Assembly (NCBI GenBank): GCA_000818095.1
Contig: CP009416.1
Coordinates: 507,501 to 571,500 of the forward strand
Length of the DNA stretch: 64,000 nucleotides
Source of the DNA: Jeotgalibacillus malaysiensis
GTDB taxonomy: Bacteria; Bacillota; Bacilli; Bacillales; Jeotgalibacillaceae
Reading direction: 5' to 3'
Shown: in pieces, positions 1 to 7,930 of the stretch
How the letters are laid out: the number at the start of each line of letters is the position of its first letter
Position numbering within the stretch: position 1 is the stretch's first letter
Position numbers and translations under genes: made by a program
The notes under the pieces: model-generated
What the model saw: only the letters and a program-made list of their open reading frames with translations
Databases searched by the model: none
What the model was told of the DNA's origin: nothing

Positions 1-531
1 CATGGATTTTGCGGCGCGATGACGATTCCACGCGTGCTCGTGCCTGCCGGAGACCGCCTGCTCATTCAGCCGCTGCCTGAGCTTGCTGAGCTGAGAAAAG
101 AAGAGATATACGTTGAAAATGAACCCATTTCAGCTAAACGAACGTTTGATTCAATCAGCGGCACATGTCTTGAAATGAAGCTGGAAGTAGATGTGAAGAG
201 TGCGGATGCTTTTCGTGTAAACTTCCGTTGCGGTAATGGCGAGAAAACGGTTCTCAGCTGGTCGAGAAAAGAATCTGCAGTCACGCTCGACCGTACTGTA
301 TCCGGTGCGGGTGTCAGCGGGATGAGAACAGTGGAAGTGAAGGAACAGGATCGATTAACACTGCACTTTTTCCTTGATCAATCTTCTGCAGAGATCTTTA
401 TTAATCATGGTGAAGCTGTGATGACAGCGCGGATTTATCCGGGAGAGGCGTCTGACGGAATTGAGTTTAAGGCTGAGGGTGAAGCTATTATTGAGCGGCT
501 TTGGAAGTGGGATTTAAATTCAGCTTTTTAA
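1..531 (+). CDS. GH32 fructosidase, C-terminal part (5' end outside window)
   Basis: The reading frame is open from base 1, so this is the last 176 codons of a longer gene. The visible start GAMTIPR matches the conserved block near the end of the GH32 five-bladed propeller catalytic domain. It is followed by the C-terminal beta-sandwich typical of the family, including FLDQSSAEIFINHGE and a final VMTARIYP strand. The same pattern (DHSIAEVFINGG, then FTCRVFP) occurs in the complete sucrose-6-phosphate hydrolase at 49.6-51.1 kb, so this is a second GH32 enzyme. The catalytic NDPNG, RDP and EC motifs lie upstream and cannot be checked, so the substrate (sucrose, sucrose-6-P, levan or inulin) is unknown. 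The next gene follows after 18 bases and is probably cotranscribed. Confidence 0.85.
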   Translation, partial: HGFCGAMTIPRVLVPAGDRLLIQPLPELAELRKEEIYVENEPISAKRTFDSISGTCLEMKLEVDVKSADAFRVNFRCGNGEKTVLSWSRKESAVTLDRTVSGAGVSGMRTVEVKEQDRLTLHFFLDQSSAEIFINHGEAVMTARIYPGEASDGIEFKAEGEAIIERLWKWDLNSAF

Positions 532-549
532 TCTAAAGGAGGAATTTAA

Positions 550-1161
550 TTGTTATCTATTAACCCCGAAAATCAATCAGAACGAGATAACTACAAGCTG
601 CTGACAGGAGGGATCATTCCCCGTCCGATCGCATTTGTTACTACTGAATCCGAGGCAGGCGTTTTGAATGCAGCCCCATTTAGTTATTTTAATATTGTAT
701 CTGCTGACCCGCCGATGATCTCGGTGTCCGTTCAGCGTAAAGCAGGCGAGCAGAAGGATACTGCTCGTAACGCGGAATTTAAAAAAGAGTTTGTCGTTCA
801 CATTGTGGATGAATCGAATGTTGAAAAGGTAAATCAGACTTCCGCTAATTTGCCTTTTGACGAGAGCGAGGTTGAACTGACCGGTCTGACGCCTGTTGAG
901 AGTGAAGTGGTAAGCGTACCAGGCTTGGCAGAATCCAGATTCAGAATGGAATGTGTGCTTGAGCAGAACATCCAGCTTGGCGGGCATGAAGGGAAGTCTT
1001 CTGCTGACTTGCTGATCGGGCGGATTGTACGGTTTCATATTGATGAGGCGATTTATGAGAAGGGGCGTATTCACGCGGACGAGCTGAAGGCTGTGAGCAG
1101 GCTGGCTGGAAGTAATTATGCGAAGCTGGGTGAGATGTTTTCGCTGGAGAGGCCGAAATAA
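550..1161 (+). CDS. Flavin reductase-like FMN-binding split-barrel protein
   Basis: A 203-residue protein of the flavin reductase-like domain family (split-barrel, FMN-binding). The N-terminal part has the family hallmark: IPRPIAFVTT, then NAAPFSYFN and the SADPPMISVSV strand, which in relatives contact the FMN phosphate and isoalloxazine ring. The size matches stand-alone bacterial members such as Bacillus YwrF, which are about 200 residues. The start is TTG at 550, preceded by a strong AAAGGAGGA site at 535-543. It lies 18 bases after the GH32 gene and ends at a hairpin terminator, so the two probably share a transcript. The physiological substrate is not predictable. These proteins either supply reduced flavin to a monooxygenase or use FMN themselves. 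Confidence 0.85.
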   Translation: MLSINPENQSERDNYKLLTGGIIPRPIAFVTTESEAGVLNAAPFSYFNIVSADPPMISVSVQRKAGEQKDTARNAEFKKEFVVHIVDESNVEKVNQTSANLPFDESEVELTGLTPVESEVVSVPGLAESRFRMECVLEQNIQLGGHEGKSSADLLIGRIVRFHIDEAIYEKGRIHADELKAVSRLAGSNYAKLGEMFSLERPK

Positions 1162-1175
1162 TAATATTGATGATG

Positions 1176-1205
1176 ACCGGGGAGCGGGGTGCTTTCCGGT
1201 TTTCT
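1176..1205 (+). terminator. Intrinsic terminator after flavin reductase gene
   Basis: The arm ACCGGGGAGC (1176-1185) pairs with GCTTTCCGGT (1191-1200), with two G-T wobbles, followed by TTTCT. The 21-bp phased array begins directly after it. Confidence 0.6.
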
Positions 1206-1351
1206 ATGTGGTTAAGGGGTAGGTCTTTTTACACTATTCTACGAACCGAGCTGTTTTTTCTAAGAAGAACCTCGATTTTTCTTAGAACATCACTCTCTGT
1301 TCTAAGAACCTTATCAATTTTTCTACGAACGAACACACTAATTCTAAGAAC
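1201..1351. repeat. Phased array, family i copy A: six TTCTAAGAAC-like boxes every 21 bp
   Basis: Six near-palindromic decamers of consensus TTC-NNN-GAAC start at 1237, 1258, 1279, 1300, 1321 and 1342, exactly 21 bp apart. Their central triplets are TAC, TAA, TTA, TAA, TAC and TAA. The 11-bp spacers differ in sequence but are AT-rich with a T-run before most boxes. A leader (AGGTCTTTTTACACTATTC) precedes the first box and is repeated identically at 3821, before copy B. The array fills the gap between the flavin reductase terminator and the HTH operon. Nothing in it supports a gene: the forward reading frame through it is only a heptad echo of the 21-bp period. Confidence 0.85.
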
Positions 1352-1454
1352 CACACACATCATTACATTAACCAACACAGCTGAAAGTAAAACAAACTTT
1401 ACAAAATGACAAGTCTACTTTACAATCTAATTAACATGTACTGGAGGAGATCAA

Positions 1455-1664
1455 ATGGCGATTAAAAATCGGGTGAAGGAGCTCCGGGCGCGAGACGGTC
1501 TGACTCAGGGAGATCTCGCTAAGAAAATTGGTGTCACAAGACAGACCATTGTGTCGCTTGAAAAAGGCAGTTACACGCCGTCACTTTTGCTGGCGTTAAA
1601 TATTGCAGAGGTGTTCGGGGAATCGGTAGAAGCAATATTCACAAAGGAGGAGGAAGGTCAGTGA
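1455..1664 (+). CDS. Small HTH_3 (Cro/CI-type) transcriptional regulator
   Basis: A 69-residue XRE-family repressor-like protein made of one helix-turn-helix domain. LTQGDLAKKIGVTRQTIVSLEKGSYTP is split over the two DNA-reading helices (LAKKIGV and RQTIVSLEKG). The C-terminus FGESVEAIFTKEEE is typical of the short YozG-like group, which pairs with a membrane protein gene. The start is ATG at 1455 with GGAGGA at 1443. Its stop overlaps the GTG start of the next gene by 4 bases, so the pair is translationally coupled. In relatives such regulators usually control their own operon; that is inference here. Confidence 0.9.
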   Translation: MAIKNRVKELRARDGLTQGDLAKKIGVTRQTIVSLEKGSYTPSLLLALNIAEVFGESVEAIFTKEEEGQ

Positions 1665-2257
1665 AACGGGTGTTAATTGAAACGGTATGCAGTGTCATTT
1701 TTTATATACTTTTAGCAGTTGCAGTCAGCAGCACGATTCATGCAATGAAGGAAATTGATGAAGGATATGAGGCGATGGCCGTTGATGAGGTTCTTGGTAA
1801 GTCTGTTGAAGTATCTTCAGAGATGAACATCGGATCTGCAGGTATGAACTTCGAGGCAGTACAGGAAGTGACAGATGTGGAGACGGGTCAAACTGAAACA
1901 GACGCAGTTAACGTCACCATGAGTCCCATTCCATGGCTGCTTTTGTTCATTTTTACAATCCCCTGGATGATCTACAGTTATAAAACACGCGACCGTTCTA
2001 AATCATTTAACGCATTTGCGATGAATATGACAGAATTTCAGGAATCAGATGAGCGGGAGATTCAGATTACACGAAGTGCCACGAAGGCTGCATACAAATC
2101 TGTAGGGATCGCTATTCCACTATTGATCGCAACAATGGTGATACAGCCATCCCTGTGGGATGCGCTGCCGGGCTATCCGGTATATCTGCTTGCGGCAGCA
2201 ATCATCATTCCAACCCTCGTTTACGGAATCGTCTGGATAAAAGAATATAAAAAATAG
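1661..2257 (+). CDS. Membrane protein paired with HTH regulator
   Basis: A 198-residue integral membrane protein that I cannot assign a function. The first hydrophobic segment is at about residues 8-28. An acidic extracytoplasmic loop (about 29-88) follows, then a second segment around PWLLLFIFTIPWMIY, a cytoplasmic stretch containing ESDERE, and two further segments near the C-terminus. The DERE motif followed by hydrophobic pairs is common in small DUF2178-like membrane proteins that accompany XRE regulators. The start is GTG at 1661, overlapping the regulator stop, with AAAGGAGGAGG upstream. The acetyltransferase gene begins 10 bases after its stop and probably belongs to the same operon. 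Confidence 0.75.
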   Translation: MKRVLIETVCSVIFYILLAVAVSSTIHAMKEIDEGYEAMAVDEVLGKSVEVSSEMNIGSAGMNFEAVQEVTDVETGQTETDAVNVTMSPIPWLLLFIFTIPWMIYSYKTRDRSKSFNAFAMNMTEFQESDEREIQITRSATKAAYKSVGIAIPLLIATMVIQPSLWDALPGYPVYLLAAAIIIPTLVYGIVWIKEYKK

Positions 2258-2267
2258 GTGATGTTGA

Positions 2268-2729
2268 ATGGAGCTTATAAAGGTAAACGCTAATGATCAT
2301 GATTTTAACGAAAAAGTGGAGTGGTTCTGGAAACCGTGGGGATCAGAGGACAACCGCGTGTTTTATGAAGATTGTATGCGGCACTCCAGAGAATCAGATG
2401 TACCCTGCTTTTATATTATAAAAGATGCTGACAGAATCATCGGCACAGTTGCGCTCCTGAGAAATGAACTCGTCAGCAGACAGGATCTGACGCCGTGGCT
2501 AGTCTGCCTTTATGTTGATCCTGCACATAGAAATCAGGGATTAGGCTTTAAAATGATGGAGGAAGTGTCCAGTAAAGCGGCAGGCATGGGTTATCAATTC
2601 ATTTACTTAAGTACGGACCTTGAAGGCTATTATGAAAAAGCCGGCTGGACCCACATTGATGACTGCTACGGTCTGAGCGGAGGGAAGATCAAGGTGTATA
2701 GAAGTCCTGAGTTGTTTCCTTCAGTTTAA
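2268..2729 (+). CDS. GNAT-family N-acetyltransferase
   Basis: A 153-residue single-domain GNAT enzyme using acetyl-CoA. The core is intact: strand 4 LVCLYVDPAHRNQGLGFKMMEE contains the acetyl-CoA pyrophosphate loop (R-N-Q-G-L-G), and the C-terminal YYEKAGWTHI is the usual motif B end. The N-terminus has several aromatic residues (EWFWKPWG) that may form part of the acceptor site. The acceptor is unknown. It follows the HTH/membrane pair at a 10-base spacing. Confidence 0.85.
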   Translation: MELIKVNANDHDFNEKVEWFWKPWGSEDNRVFYEDCMRHSRESDVPCFYIIKDADRIIGTVALLRNELVSRQDLTPWLVCLYVDPAHRNQGLGFKMMEEVSSKAAGMGYQFIYLSTDLEGYYEKAGWTHIDDCYGLSGGKIKVYRSPELFPSV

Positions 2730-2806
2730 AATCATTTAGAAAAGAAGGAATTTCTCAGCCCATCACGAATGTATAAAGTAATCACGTTTGAAAGGATTGA
2801 GTCAAT

Positions 2807-3775
2807 ATGATCCACATCAAGCATTCACTGATAGGAGAACAAACGATACAAGATCTGGCTCATGATTATGATTTGCCAGGCGTTACAGAATGTCTGTTTT
2901 TAGCCCGTGGTCTGAACGATACGTATGTGCTGAAGACGAATGAAGACAATTATATTTTCCGTGTTTACCGTAAAGGGTGGCGGGAAGAAGATGCCATTTT
3001 GTTTGAACTTGAAGCAATTGAGTTTGCGCAGCATGAAGGCATTCATTCATCCGTTCCGATCAAGCGGAAGGACAGACAGTATTTAACGAAAATTGAAGCG
3101 CCAGAAGGAACGCGCTATGGCGTCATGTTCACGTATTCAAAGGGGGAACGCCCTGAAATTACGGAAGAAAACAGTGGCAGAATCGGTCGTGCACTTGCAA
3201 ACCTGCATAATGCTACTGATAAATTCAAGCCGACTTACAGCAGAGGGTACGAGCTGAACGTGAATCATTTATTAAAAGCACCTGTGGCAATTATTATGAA
3301 GCGACTCGGTCATGCGCTCACTGAGGAGCAGGAAACGCTGCTGCATGAAGCGGTTAGTAAGGTGAAAGAAGTCGCTGAAAATAAAGAACTTTCCTATGGC
3401 TTCTGTCACGGAGACTTCCATAACTTTAACTTCCATTTACATGACGGGAATCTCGAAGCATTCGATTATGACTGCTGCGGAGTCGGATACCGTGCCTATG
3501 ACATGGCCGTATTCTGGTGGAACCTTAAAAATAATTATCCGCAGCAGGAAAAGACGTGCTGGCGCTCATTTTTAAATGGATATGAGAGTGTGCGGAAGAT
3601 AGATGAAGTCGACAAAAAGGCTCTTCCATACTTTGTGGCTGCCCGCCGGATCTGGTTTATGGGTGTGCTCGCTGCAAATGAAGATGTCTGGGGTCGTGCG
3701 TGGATTAATGAACAGAATATGAATCACTTTTTTGGACAGCTTTCGTCTGATGTGAGGGGATTTAAGGATAAATAG
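2807..3775 (+). CDS. Aminoglycoside phosphotransferase-like (APH/choline kinase) protein
   Basis: A 322-residue small-molecule kinase of the APH fold. It carries the Brenner-type catalytic loop HGDFHNFN (catalytic Asp and metal-binding Asn) and the following FDYD metal-binding motif, then YDMAVFWW. The N-terminal lobe has the nucleotide loop (LNDTYVL) and a lysine-containing strand (YIFRVYRKGWR). Relatives include homoserine kinase II, choline kinases and spectinomycin phosphotransferases. The substrate cannot be told, and resistance should not be assumed. The start is ATG at 2807 with AAAGGA about 10 bases upstream. It ends just before a strong terminator. Confidence 0.85.
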   Translation: MIHIKHSLIGEQTIQDLAHDYDLPGVTECLFLARGLNDTYVLKTNEDNYIFRVYRKGWREEDAILFELEAIEFAQHEGIHSSVPIKRKDRQYLTKIEAPEGTRYGVMFTYSKGERPEITEENSGRIGRALANLHNATDKFKPTYSRGYELNVNHLLKAPVAIIMKRLGHALTEEQETLLHEAVSKVKEVAENKELSYGFCHGDFHNFNFHLHDGNLEAFDYDCCGVGYRAYDMAVFWWNLKNNYPQQEKTCWRSFLNGYESVRKIDEVDKKALPYFVAARRIWFMGVLAANEDVWGRAWINEQNMNHFFGQLSSDVRGFKDK

Positions 3776-3780
3776 AAAAA

Positions 3781-3805
3781 ACCGCTGGGCATCCAGCGGT
3801 TTTTC
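3781..3805 (+). terminator. Intrinsic terminator after phosphotransferase gene
   Basis: A perfect 8-bp stem ACCGCTGG / CCAGCGGT (3781-3788 with 3793-3800), a GCAT loop and a TTTTTC tail. Confidence 0.9.
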
Positions 3806-3951
3806 TATGGTTAGAGGACTAGGTCTTTTTACACTATTCTACGAACCACTGTGGTTTTTCTAAGAAGCATCGAGTTTTTTCTCCGAACAGGCCATGTTTT
3901 TCTAAGAACACAGCCCGCGTTTCTCCGAACAACACGACTTTTTCTACGAAC
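3801..3951. repeat. Phased array, family i copy B: six TTCTAAGAAC-like boxes every 21 bp
   Basis: The same architecture as 1201-1351, exactly 2600 bp away. TTC-NNN-GAA(C/G) boxes start at 3837, 3858, 3879, 3900, 3921 and 3942, with central triplets TAC, TAA, TCC, TAA, TCC and TAC. The leader from 3801 (TTTTCTATGG, then AGGTCTTTTTACACTATTC) is homologous to copy A, while the spacers have diverged almost completely. Box sequence and period are therefore conserved and spacer sequence is not. The array sits between two convergent genes (phosphotransferase and fhuG), so it cannot be a promoter operator for either of them. Confidence 0.85.
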
Positions 3952-3986
3952 CACCATCATCCCCACAGTTCTATCAACCTAAAAAA

Positions 3987-4994
3987 TCACTTCTTCAACA
4001 ACAACCAAACAAAATAAGGAGCCCCAATAATCGCCACAATCACACCCGCCGGAACACCACCAGGCTCAACAATATTACGCCCGATCGTATCAGCGACTAG
4101 CAGCAGCCAGCCGCCGATCAGCATCGCAAGCGGGATAAACAGTTGGTTGCGCGGGCCAACAAGTGATTTGGCAATATGAGGTGCCATCAGACCGACAAAC
4201 GCAATACCGCCGGTGACTGATACAGCTGCAGCAGCAAGTGCTACGGCAGCAAGCATCAAAATGATCCGGTCTTTATTCACACCAACTCCAACGCCAATTG
4301 CAACAGGCTCGCTTAAACTGAGAATGTTAAGTTTCTGTGCACTGAACAATACAAACGGAATCAGCACAAGTAGCCAGGGCACCATTGCCCACACAAACGG
4401 CCAGTCAGTTCCCCAGACACTACCCGCCAGCCATGAAGCGATAAAGTCCACTTTTTGACGGTCAGTAGAAGAGATGAGGACAACCATCAGCCCTGAGAGT
4501 GCCATGGAAAATCCGACACCCACAAGGATCAGGCGGATTGGTTGAAGCCCCGTACTCTTTTCATAAGCAAACAAATAAATCAATACAGCTGTAATAAGTG
4601 CACCTGCAAATGCAACAGCAGGAATCATATAAGCGAACGAATCTGCTTCGAGCGGTGCATATAAGAAAAATACAGCAACTGCAGCCCCGGCACCGGAGTT
4701 GATTCCGATAATCCCCGGGTCTGCCAGGTCGTTACGCGTGATACTTTGTAACACTGAACCTGAAACCGCAAGCGCCATTCCTGCTAGCAGCGTGATCAGC
4801 ATGCGCGGCAGTCTCAGTTCAAATAACACAAACTCATCCTTGAACTCCCCCTGACCAAGCAGGGTAGGGAGGATACGACTGTATGAAACTGATGAGTAGC
4901 CGAAGCCGATACTGACAATCATCGTCAGCACCACAATCGCAATAAAAGTGATCATTAAGATTCTCTGTTTTTTCAAAAGCTGTGGATCAATCAT
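3987..4994 (-). CDS. fhuG: Iron-hydroxamate ABC transporter permease FhuG
   Basis: A 335-residue FecCD-family permease with about ten membrane segments, one half of the heterodimeric siderophore channel. Family landmarks are visible: RLPRMLITLLAGMALAVSGSVLQ near residue 60, the NDLADPGIIGINSGA loop, and GGIAFVGLMAPHIAKSLVG, which carries the ATPase-coupling helix. The ATG overlaps the fhuB stop by 4 bases. The designation FhuG rather than another FecCD paralogue rests on the FhuD2-like binding protein in the same operon. It is the last gene of the fhuCDBG cluster and runs toward the convergent phosphotransferase gene. Confidence 0.85.
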   Translation of the reverse strand: MIDPQLLKKQRILMITFIAIVVLTMIVSIGFGYSSVSYSRILPTLLGQGEFKDEFVLFELRLPRMLITLLAGMALAVSGSVLQSITRNDLADPGIIGINSGAGAAVAVFFLYAPLEADSFAYMIPAVAFAGALITAVLIYLFAYEKSTGLQPIRLILVGVGFSMALSGLMVVLISSTDRQKVDFIASWLAGSVWGTDWPFVWAMVPWLLVLIPFVLFSAQKLNILSLSEPVAIGVGVGVNKDRIILMLAAVALAAAAVSVTGGIAFVGLMAPHIAKSLVGPRNQLFIPLAMLIGGWLLLVADTIGRNIVEPGGVPAGVIVAIIGAPYFVWLLLKK

Positions 4995-5989
4995 GCGGAC
5001 ATCGACACTCCTTTCCGTACCACATATAAGAAGAAAGGAAGGCCAAGCATCGCTACAATGGCAGCAACAGGTGTCTCAAACGGTGCATTAATCAGACGCC
5101 CGAATGTATCAGCGAATAGCATAAATGCCCCGCCGATCAGCACACACATCGGTAAAATAAAGCGATAATCCGTTCCGACGATGGCCCGTACAATGTGGGG
5201 GACAAGGAGTCCGGCAAATGCAATATTACCGGCAAGTGCAACAGCAGATCCTGCAAGCAGTACAGTTAATACGAAAAACACTGCTTTTACCTGACCTGTT
5301 TTAGATCCTAGTCCAACAGCAACTTCCTCGCTCAGACTGAGAATCGTCAGCTGCTTTGAAAATAAGATCGCAGCAATAATACCGCCTGCTGCAATCGGAA
5401 TCAACAGTTCAAGCTGTGTCCAGGTCGTGCCGATCAATCCGCCGGCAGTCCACTGTGCCACATTTTGCGAAAGTCTGAAGGTCAGCGCAATGCCTTCTGA
5501 AATCGCAAAGAGAAATGCTGATACAGCAGCCCCTGCGAGAACGACACGGATCGGTGAAAAGCCGCCGCGTTTCAGTGAAGCAATTCCGAAAACCAGCCCG
5601 GCACCGACAGCAGCCCCGATAAAGCAGGCGATAATAATCCCCATATAATTAATCCCCGGAATAAATGCAAACGCAGCTGCAAGTGCAGCATTTGCGCCGG
5701 CAGTTAATCCAAGCAGTCCCGGATCCGCCAATGGATTTCTGGTCATCCCCTGCATAATCGCCCCTGATACAGCAAGTGAAGCGCCAACAACAACTGCAGC
5801 AACTTCACGCGGGAAGCGGATTTCAATCAGCACAAGGGAGGTGGCACTGCGGTCTCCGGTAAAAGCAGCCCGGAATACATCTCTCAGTGTCGTATCTGCA
5901 GCCCCGAATGTAATGGCTACTGTAAACATCACAATCAGAAAAATGCCTGAGATGATAAATCTAAGCCCGATTGATTTTTTCTTATCCAT
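4991..5989 (-). CDS. fhuB: Iron-hydroxamate ABC transporter permease FhuB
   Basis: A roughly 330-residue FecCD-family permease and the partner of FhuG. It shows RFPREVAAVVVGASLAVSGAIMQ, NPLADPGLLGLTAGAN and the coupling region NIAFAGLLVPHIVRAIVG. I prefer the ATG at 5989 over a GTG three codons upstream, because the sequence before it (AATGAG) gives a better-spaced, though weak, ribosome site. A strong hairpin with a T-run separates it from the binding-protein gene upstream, so permease mRNA is probably made at a lower level than fhuD mRNA. Confidence 0.85.
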   Translation of the reverse strand: MDKKKSIGLRFIISGIFLIVMFTVAITFGAADTTLRDVFRAAFTGDRSATSLVLIEIRFPREVAAVVVGASLAVSGAIMQGMTRNPLADPGLLGLTAGANAALAAAFAFIPGINYMGIIIACFIGAAVGAGLVFGIASLKRGGFSPIRVVLAGAAVSAFLFAISEGIALTFRLSQNVAQWTAGGLIGTTWTQLELLIPIAAGGIIAAILFSKQLTILSLSEEVAVGLGSKTGQVKAVFFVLTVLLAGSAVALAGNIAFAGLLVPHIVRAIVGTDYRFILPMCVLIGGAFMLFADTFGRLINAPFETPVAAIVAMLGLPFFLYVVRKGVSMSA

Positions 5990-6010
5990 TGAATTCACTC
6001 ATTTCATGCG

Positions 6011-6039
6011 AAAAAAGGCTGCAGCACCTGCAGCCTTTT
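6011..6039 (-). terminator. Hairpin between fhuD and fhuB (partial terminator)
   Basis: AAAAGGCTGCAG pairs perfectly with CTGCAGCCTTTT around a 3-base loop. On the minus strand it ends in TTTTTT, so it looks like a full intrinsic terminator inside the operon. Confidence 0.8.
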
Positions 6040-6043
6040 CCGG

Positions 6044-6976
6044 TCATTCATTACCTAAGAAGTTTTCCTCGAAGAATTCCAGCTGATATTCAAGCGTAAT
6101 CGGATCGTTGAAATAGAACTTTTCAGCATCTGCTACAAACGCATTTCCGTTTTGAACAGCAGGAATGTTTTTGTATGTTTCTGTCTCCATGAATGAATTA
6201 TCAGCATCAGCAACGCGGCTGACAATCAGATAGTCACCAACGAACTCAGGAAGTACTTCTGAAGATAATGTATAGTAGCCAGGCTCAAGCGCTTCTTCTT
6301 TTACTTTTTCAGGCATATTCAGACCCATTTCCTGATACAGAATTTCTGTACCGCGTGCCCAGTTATCGCCGAATACATAAAGCTGCTTATCAAAGTTTTC
6401 GATGACAGTGACTGTTGCATCTTCACCAATCTCAGCTTTGATTTCTTCACCAGTTTCAGCAGCGCGCTGCTTGAAATCTTCTACCCATTCAGTAGCTTCT
6501 TCTTCTTTATTTAGTACTTTACCAATTTCAATGTGCTGATCAAGGTAGCTGTTTGCGCCATATGTAAATGTAACAGTTGGTGCAATTTCACTAATCTGAT
6601 CAAGGTTTGGTTCACTTGCAAGTCCTATAATTAGATCAGGCTCAAGCTCGATGATTTTCTCAATATTTTCAGCAGATACTTCTTCAGCATCTCCAAAGTC
6701 ATAGTTCGGACTTGATGCAGACCATGAATCTACACCGACAATATCTTCATCAAGGTGAAGCACATTTCCTGCATAGGTGGATAACACGACGATTCTTTCA
6801 GGATCAGCCGGCACCTCTATAGGACCGTTTTCAGACTCATACGTAATCGTTTCTTCTGATGATGAACCTTCAGCAGGTTCTGTGTTTTCTGAAGTTGATT
6901 CTTCATCAGATCCGCAGGCTGCAAGTGCAAGTGCTGCAATTGTAAATGGTAAAAGTGTTTTCTTTAAGTTCTTCAT
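6044..6976 (-). CDS. fhuD: Iron-hydroxamate-binding lipoprotein FhuD
   Basis: A 310-residue cluster-8 substrate-binding protein. The signal peptide ends in the lipobox LALAAC, so it is anchored in the outer leaflet of the membrane. A Ser/Glu-rich linker follows, then the two-lobed binding fold. The region LYVFGDNWARG matches the GDNWGRG segment of Staphylococcus FhuD2, whose Trp and Arg contact hydroxamate siderophores. The DATVTVIENFDK and FYFNDPITL blocks also align with FhuD2. The start is ATG at 6976, which is better spaced from AGGAGA than the ATG at 6982. It probably binds ferrichrome- or ferrioxamine-type hydroxamates; the exact ligand is inference. Confidence 0.85.
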   Translation of the reverse strand: MKNLKKTLLPFTIAALALAACGSDEESTSENTEPAEGSSSEETITYESENGPIEVPADPERIVVLSTYAGNVLHLDEDIVGVDSWSASSPNYDFGDAEEVSAENIEKIIELEPDLIIGLASEPNLDQISEIAPTVTFTYGANSYLDQHIEIGKVLNKEEEATEWVEDFKQRAAETGEEIKAEIGEDATVTVIENFDKQLYVFGDNWARGTEILYQEMGLNMPEKVKEEALEPGYYTLSSEVLPEFVGDYLIVSRVADADNSFMETETYKNIPAVQNGNAFVADAEKFYFNDPITLEYQLEFFEENFLGNE

Positions 6977-6988
6977 GTTCATTCTCCT

Positions 6989-7798
6989 CTATTGGTTCAC
7001 TGCGATTTTTTCGGCAGCTTTCACTAAGTTATAAGTCAGACACATCGGTTTATTTGTAATAGGATCACGGCCGATTGTTGCATCTATATTGAATACTTTT
7101 CTCAGGACATCAGGCTGGATAATTTCTTCACACGTACCGGTTTTAACAATTTCACCGTCTTTTAGCGCAATCAGATAATCTGCAAAGCGTGCTGCCTGAT
7201 TCAGGTCATGCAAAACCATAATGATCGTGCGTCCCTGTCCTTCGTTCAGACGCTGAAGCAGCTCAAGTACTTCAAGCTGGTGGGCCATATCAAGATAAGT
7301 TGTCGGCTCATCCAGGAAAATAATATCTGTTTCCTGAGCGAGTGCCATCGCAATCCAGACGCGCTGACGCTGACCACCTGAGAGGGAATCCACTGCACGG
7401 TGCTTGAATTCGATTGTATCTGTCACTTCAAGTGCCCAGTTCACAATTTCAATGTCGTGCTTTGTTAATCTTCCCAGACCTTTTTGATGGGGGAAGCGTC
7501 CGTATGAGACAAGCTCTCCTGCAGTTAGTCCGGCAGCGCTTTCAGGTGTTTGTGGAAGAATCGCCATTTTCTTTGCGAGCTCTTTTGTTCCTTCCTCTGA
7601 AATCGGTTTGCCGTCTAAAATCGCGTTTCCGGACTGATGACTGATGATGCGGGTCATTGCTTTTAAAAGCGTTGATTTGCCACAGCCGTTTGCACCAATA
7701 ATTGTCGTGATTTTCCGATCAGGAATCTCTATGCTCAAATCTTTTACGATTGTTTTTTCGCCATATCCGATTGATAAGTCCTGTGTATATAGACGCAT
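6989..7798 (-). CDS. fhuC: Siderophore ABC transporter ATPase FhuC
   Basis: A 269-residue ATPase of the FecE/FhuC group that drives the FhuBG channel. It has Walker A GANGCGKST, Q-loop LPQTPE, signature LSGGQRQRVW, Walker B IIFLDEPTTYLD and the H-loop VLHDLN. The start is ATG at 7798 with AGGAGG eight bases upstream. It is the first gene of the fhuCDBG operon and lies directly downstream of a Fur box. Such ATPases often serve several binding-protein/permease sets; here it is encoded with its own. Confidence 0.9.
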   Translation of the reverse strand: MRLYTQDLSIGYGEKTIVKDLSIEIPDRKITTIIGANGCGKSTLLKAMTRIISHQSGNAILDGKPISEEGTKELAKKMAILPQTPESAAGLTAGELVSYGRFPHQKGLGRLTKHDIEIVNWALEVTDTIEFKHRAVDSLSGGQRQRVWIAMALAQETDIIFLDEPTTYLDMAHQLEVLELLQRLNEGQGRTIIMVLHDLNQAARFADYLIALKDGEIVKTGTCEEIIQPDVLRKVFNIDATIGRDPITNKPMCLTYNLVKAAEKIAVNQ

Positions 7799-7826
7799 AT
7801 AAAAGTGCCTCCTATTTAATACGTAT

Positions 7827-7845
7827 GATAATGATTCTCACTATC
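7827..7845 (-). promoter_or_regulatory. Fur box upstream of fhuC
   Basis: GATAATGATTCTCACTATC is close to the 19-bp Fur consensus (GATAATGATAATCATTATC). It lies 29 bp before the fhuC start and predicts iron repression of fhuCDBG. Confidence 0.85.
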
Positions 7846-7930
7846 AGCAACTCCAACTATAATCACCTGCTACAAAATTGTCAATGTCATTTCTGCGGGG
7901 CATATGCTACAATAATCAGAGAATTACAAA

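Noticed and set aside
577-1074. A long antisense ORF over the flavin reductase gene
   Set aside because: It is a shadow of the plus-strand gene, with no ribosome site or recognisable protein features.
1167-1409. An 80-codon plus-strand ORF with repeated FLRT-like heptads
   Set aside because: It translates the 21-bp phased array (family i); no ribosome site, no family, and copy B has no equivalent ORF kept open.
2807-3775. Aminoglycoside resistance gene
   Set aside because: The kinase fold is clear, but the family includes many metabolic kinases and nothing here specifies an antibiotic substrate.
1237-3951. CRISPR-like arrays
   Set aside because: The repeat units are only about 10 bp with 11-bp spacers and degenerate sequence, and no cas genes are present.
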